This document shows, piece after piece, positions 21,530 to 22,810 of a DNA stretch of 22,810 bases; position 1 is the first letter of the stretch; each line of letters starts with the position of its first letter. The DNA lies in NCBI GenBank assembly GCA_964538565.1, contig CAZIGW010000094.1:1-22810 (forward strand), in the 5' to 3' direction. The stretch comes from CAYVBN01 sp964538565 (lineage in GTDB: Bacteria; Pseudomonadota; Alphaproteobacteria; Rhizobiales; Xanthobacteraceae). Below the pieces are notes generated by a model that saw only the letters and a program-made list of their open reading frames with translations, searched no databases and had not been told where the DNA came from. A program made the position numbers and the translations under genes.

Positions 21530-22810
21530 ATGCAGCGTTCCGGCGGTGATCGAAGCGGCAAACTCGTTGCGCAAGGATCACCGCCGACGGCGCGCGCAGC
21601 CGCCTCCGTGGGATTGATCGCCGCCCTCGCAACGGCCGGCTGCCTGGTGGCGACGAGCGCGGCCGACGCGCAGACGTTTCTCCTGCCCGATCTGCCGCCA
21701 CGCACCGTGCACGTGAAGAAGCACAGGCACGTGTCGAGGAAGCCGGCCGAACCGGCGGCCAAGCAGGCAGCTCAGCGTCCGCGCGGACCCTATCAGATCG
21801 TCATCGCGATCGATAAGCAGCGCCTCTCGCTTTACAGCGGCAGCACGTTGATCGCGCACGCGCCCGTGTCCACCGGCATGCGCGGTCATCCGACCCCGAC
21901 CGGCGTCTTCAGCGTCATCCAGAAGCAGAAATGGCATCGCTCGAACATCTACAGCGGCGCGCCGATGCCCTACATGCAGCGGATCACCTGGTCGGGCATC
22001 GCCATGCACGCCGGCGTGCTCCCCGGATATCCGGCCTCGCACGGCTGCATCCGCATGCCCGACGGCTTTGCGAGGGAATTGTGGGGTCTGACGAAACTGG
22101 GCGCGCGCGTCATCATCGCGCGCCATGACGTGGTCCCGGTCGAGATCACCGACCCGCACCTGTTCCAGCCGGCGGCGCCGCCCGCCGATCCGCCGCAGAC
22201 CGCCTCCATCGACGCGACCGCGACCTTGCACCCGATCACGATCAGCGGTGTGGAGGCCGCGACGACCGGCGGCGTGACGGCCGACAGCGCCAAGGCCTCC
22301 GCGGATCCCGTGCAACCGACCGTCGCGGCCGCCGTCGTCGAGCAACCGCAAATGGGCGAGCTGGCGGTCCTGCCGGAAAACCCGCCGCTGCCGCGGGCAA
22401 AGGCGCCGCCGAAGACGACGCCGATCTCGATCTTCATCAGCCGCAAGGAGCGGCGCATCTTCGTCCGCCAGGATTTTTCGCCGGTCTTCGACGCCCCGAT
22501 CGAGATCGCAGATCCCGACCAGCCGCTCGGAACGCACGTGTTCACCGCGACCGGCCTCGACGCCGACACGAGCACGATGCAGTGGGTCGCGGCATCGCTG
22601 CCGCCGGAACTGCCGAAGGCGCACACGCGTCACGAGCGCGGCAGGCACCGCACGGCGCGGGAGGAACGACCGGCGGAGGTCTCCGCCGAATCTTCCTCCG
22701 CGCCGACCGCCGCACAGGCGCTGGCGCGCATCAGCGTGCCGAAGGACGTGAGCGACCGGATCGCCGCCATGCTGCGTCCGGGCTCCTCGCTGATCGTCTC
22801 CGACAAGGGG
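21530..22810 (+). CDS. L,D-transpeptidase (YkuD domain), C-terminus cut by window edge
   Basis: The visible 427 residues start at ATG 21530 (GGAG nine bases upstream). They open with a signal or anchor segment (~22-48, SVGLIAALATAGCLVATSAA) and a basic linker. The YkuD catalytic domain (~87-200) follows, with PTPTGVFSVIQ, H160 (IAMHAGVLPGYP) and S170-HGCIR-M, where C173 is the nucleophile. These enzymes make 3-3 peptide cross-links in peptidoglycan or attach proteins to it, in the periplasm. After a Pro/Ala-rich linker, residues 298-342 repeat the start of the fold (PISIFISRKERRIFVRQDFS, then APIEIADPDQPLGTHVFTA) without a catalytic Cys. The remainder is low-complexity up to the edge, still open. 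Confidence 0.92.
   Translation, partial: MQRSGGDRSGKLVAQGSPPTARAAASVGLIAALATAGCLVATSAADAQTFLLPDLPPRTVHVKKHRHVSRKPAEPAAKQAAQRPRGPYQIVIAIDKQRLSLYSGSTLIAHAPVSTGMRGHPTPTGVFSVIQKQKWHRSNIYSGAPMPYMQRITWSGIAMHAGVLPGYPASHGCIRMPDGFARELWGLTKLGARVIIARHDVVPVEITDPHLFQPAAPPADPPQTASIDATATLHPITISGVEAATTGGVTADSAKASADPVQPTVAAAVVEQPQMGELAVLPENPPLPRAKAPPKTTPISIFISRKERRIFVRQDFSPVFDAPIEIADPDQPLGTHVFTATGLDADTSTMQWVAASLPPELPKAHTRHERGRHRTAREERPAEVSAESSSAPTAAQALARISVPKDVSDRIAAMLRPGSSLIVSDKG

Noticed and set aside
1..22810. CRISPR arrays, insertion sequences, prophage or toxin-antitoxin genes
   Set aside because: No regularly spaced repeats, transposase, phage or toxin-antitoxin signatures were seen on either strand.

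Overview
The window is GC-rich chromosomal DNA from an alphaproteobacterium, most likely order Hyphomicrobiales (Rhizobiales), in or near the Bradyrhizobium/Xanthobacteraceae group. The clues are the dxs-tlyA-rRNA methyltransferase cluster, the GCATGATCCCGAAAA palindromic repeat, and several small secreted protein types familiar from that group. That placement is inferred from gene content, not from a marker gene. Almost all genes lie on the minus strand. The exceptions are a small monooxygenase-fold gene, a tRNA-Gln and the L,D-transpeptidase at the right edge.

Layout, left to right. 1-5239: a TrmA/RlmD-type RNA methyltransferase (cut by the left edge), a MATE exporter, TlyA and DXS (GTG start), with a large imperfect inverted repeat between tlyA and dxs. 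5504-6528: queE-queD for 7-deazaguanine synthesis, translationally coupled. queE carries an in-frame TGA and QueD has Ser where the family has its catalytic Cys. 6916-8554: an ECF sigma factor, then a DUF4142 protein and a type 1 copper protein. The sigma gene and the DUF4142-cupredoxin pair each have the same bipartite promoter-like sequence, which suggests a self-regulated envelope or copper/oxidative stress module. 8839-12208: an ABM-fold protein, a CAP-domain secreted protein, a plus-strand remnant of a carboxymuconolactone-decarboxylase-like gene, a double-repeat LTxxQ (Spy/CpxP-like) periplasmic protein and a pirin. 12377-16490: xseB, a histone-deacetylase-like deacetylase, an HSDL2-like SDR and an acyl-CoA dehydrogenase. 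16629-16703: tRNA-Gln(TTG) with a good sigma-70 type promoter. 16746-18655: two secreted or membrane-anchored proteins of unknown function. 18964-21048: a fused TctA-TctB permease with no TctC beside it. 21530-end: an L,D-transpeptidase with a second, catalytically dead copy of the start of its fold.

How the parts fit. xseB, dxs, tlyA and the TrmA-like gene commonly sit together in this group; here about 7 kb of mostly stress, envelope and queuosine genes lies between xseB and dxs. The strongest observations are the matched ECF promoters, the nonsense codon in an otherwise intact queE together with the Cys-to-Ser change in QueD, and an EcfG-like promoter (GGAAC-N17-CGTT) in front of queE. I did not find a clearly new defence or mobile system. 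The interest here is regulatory and in gene decay.
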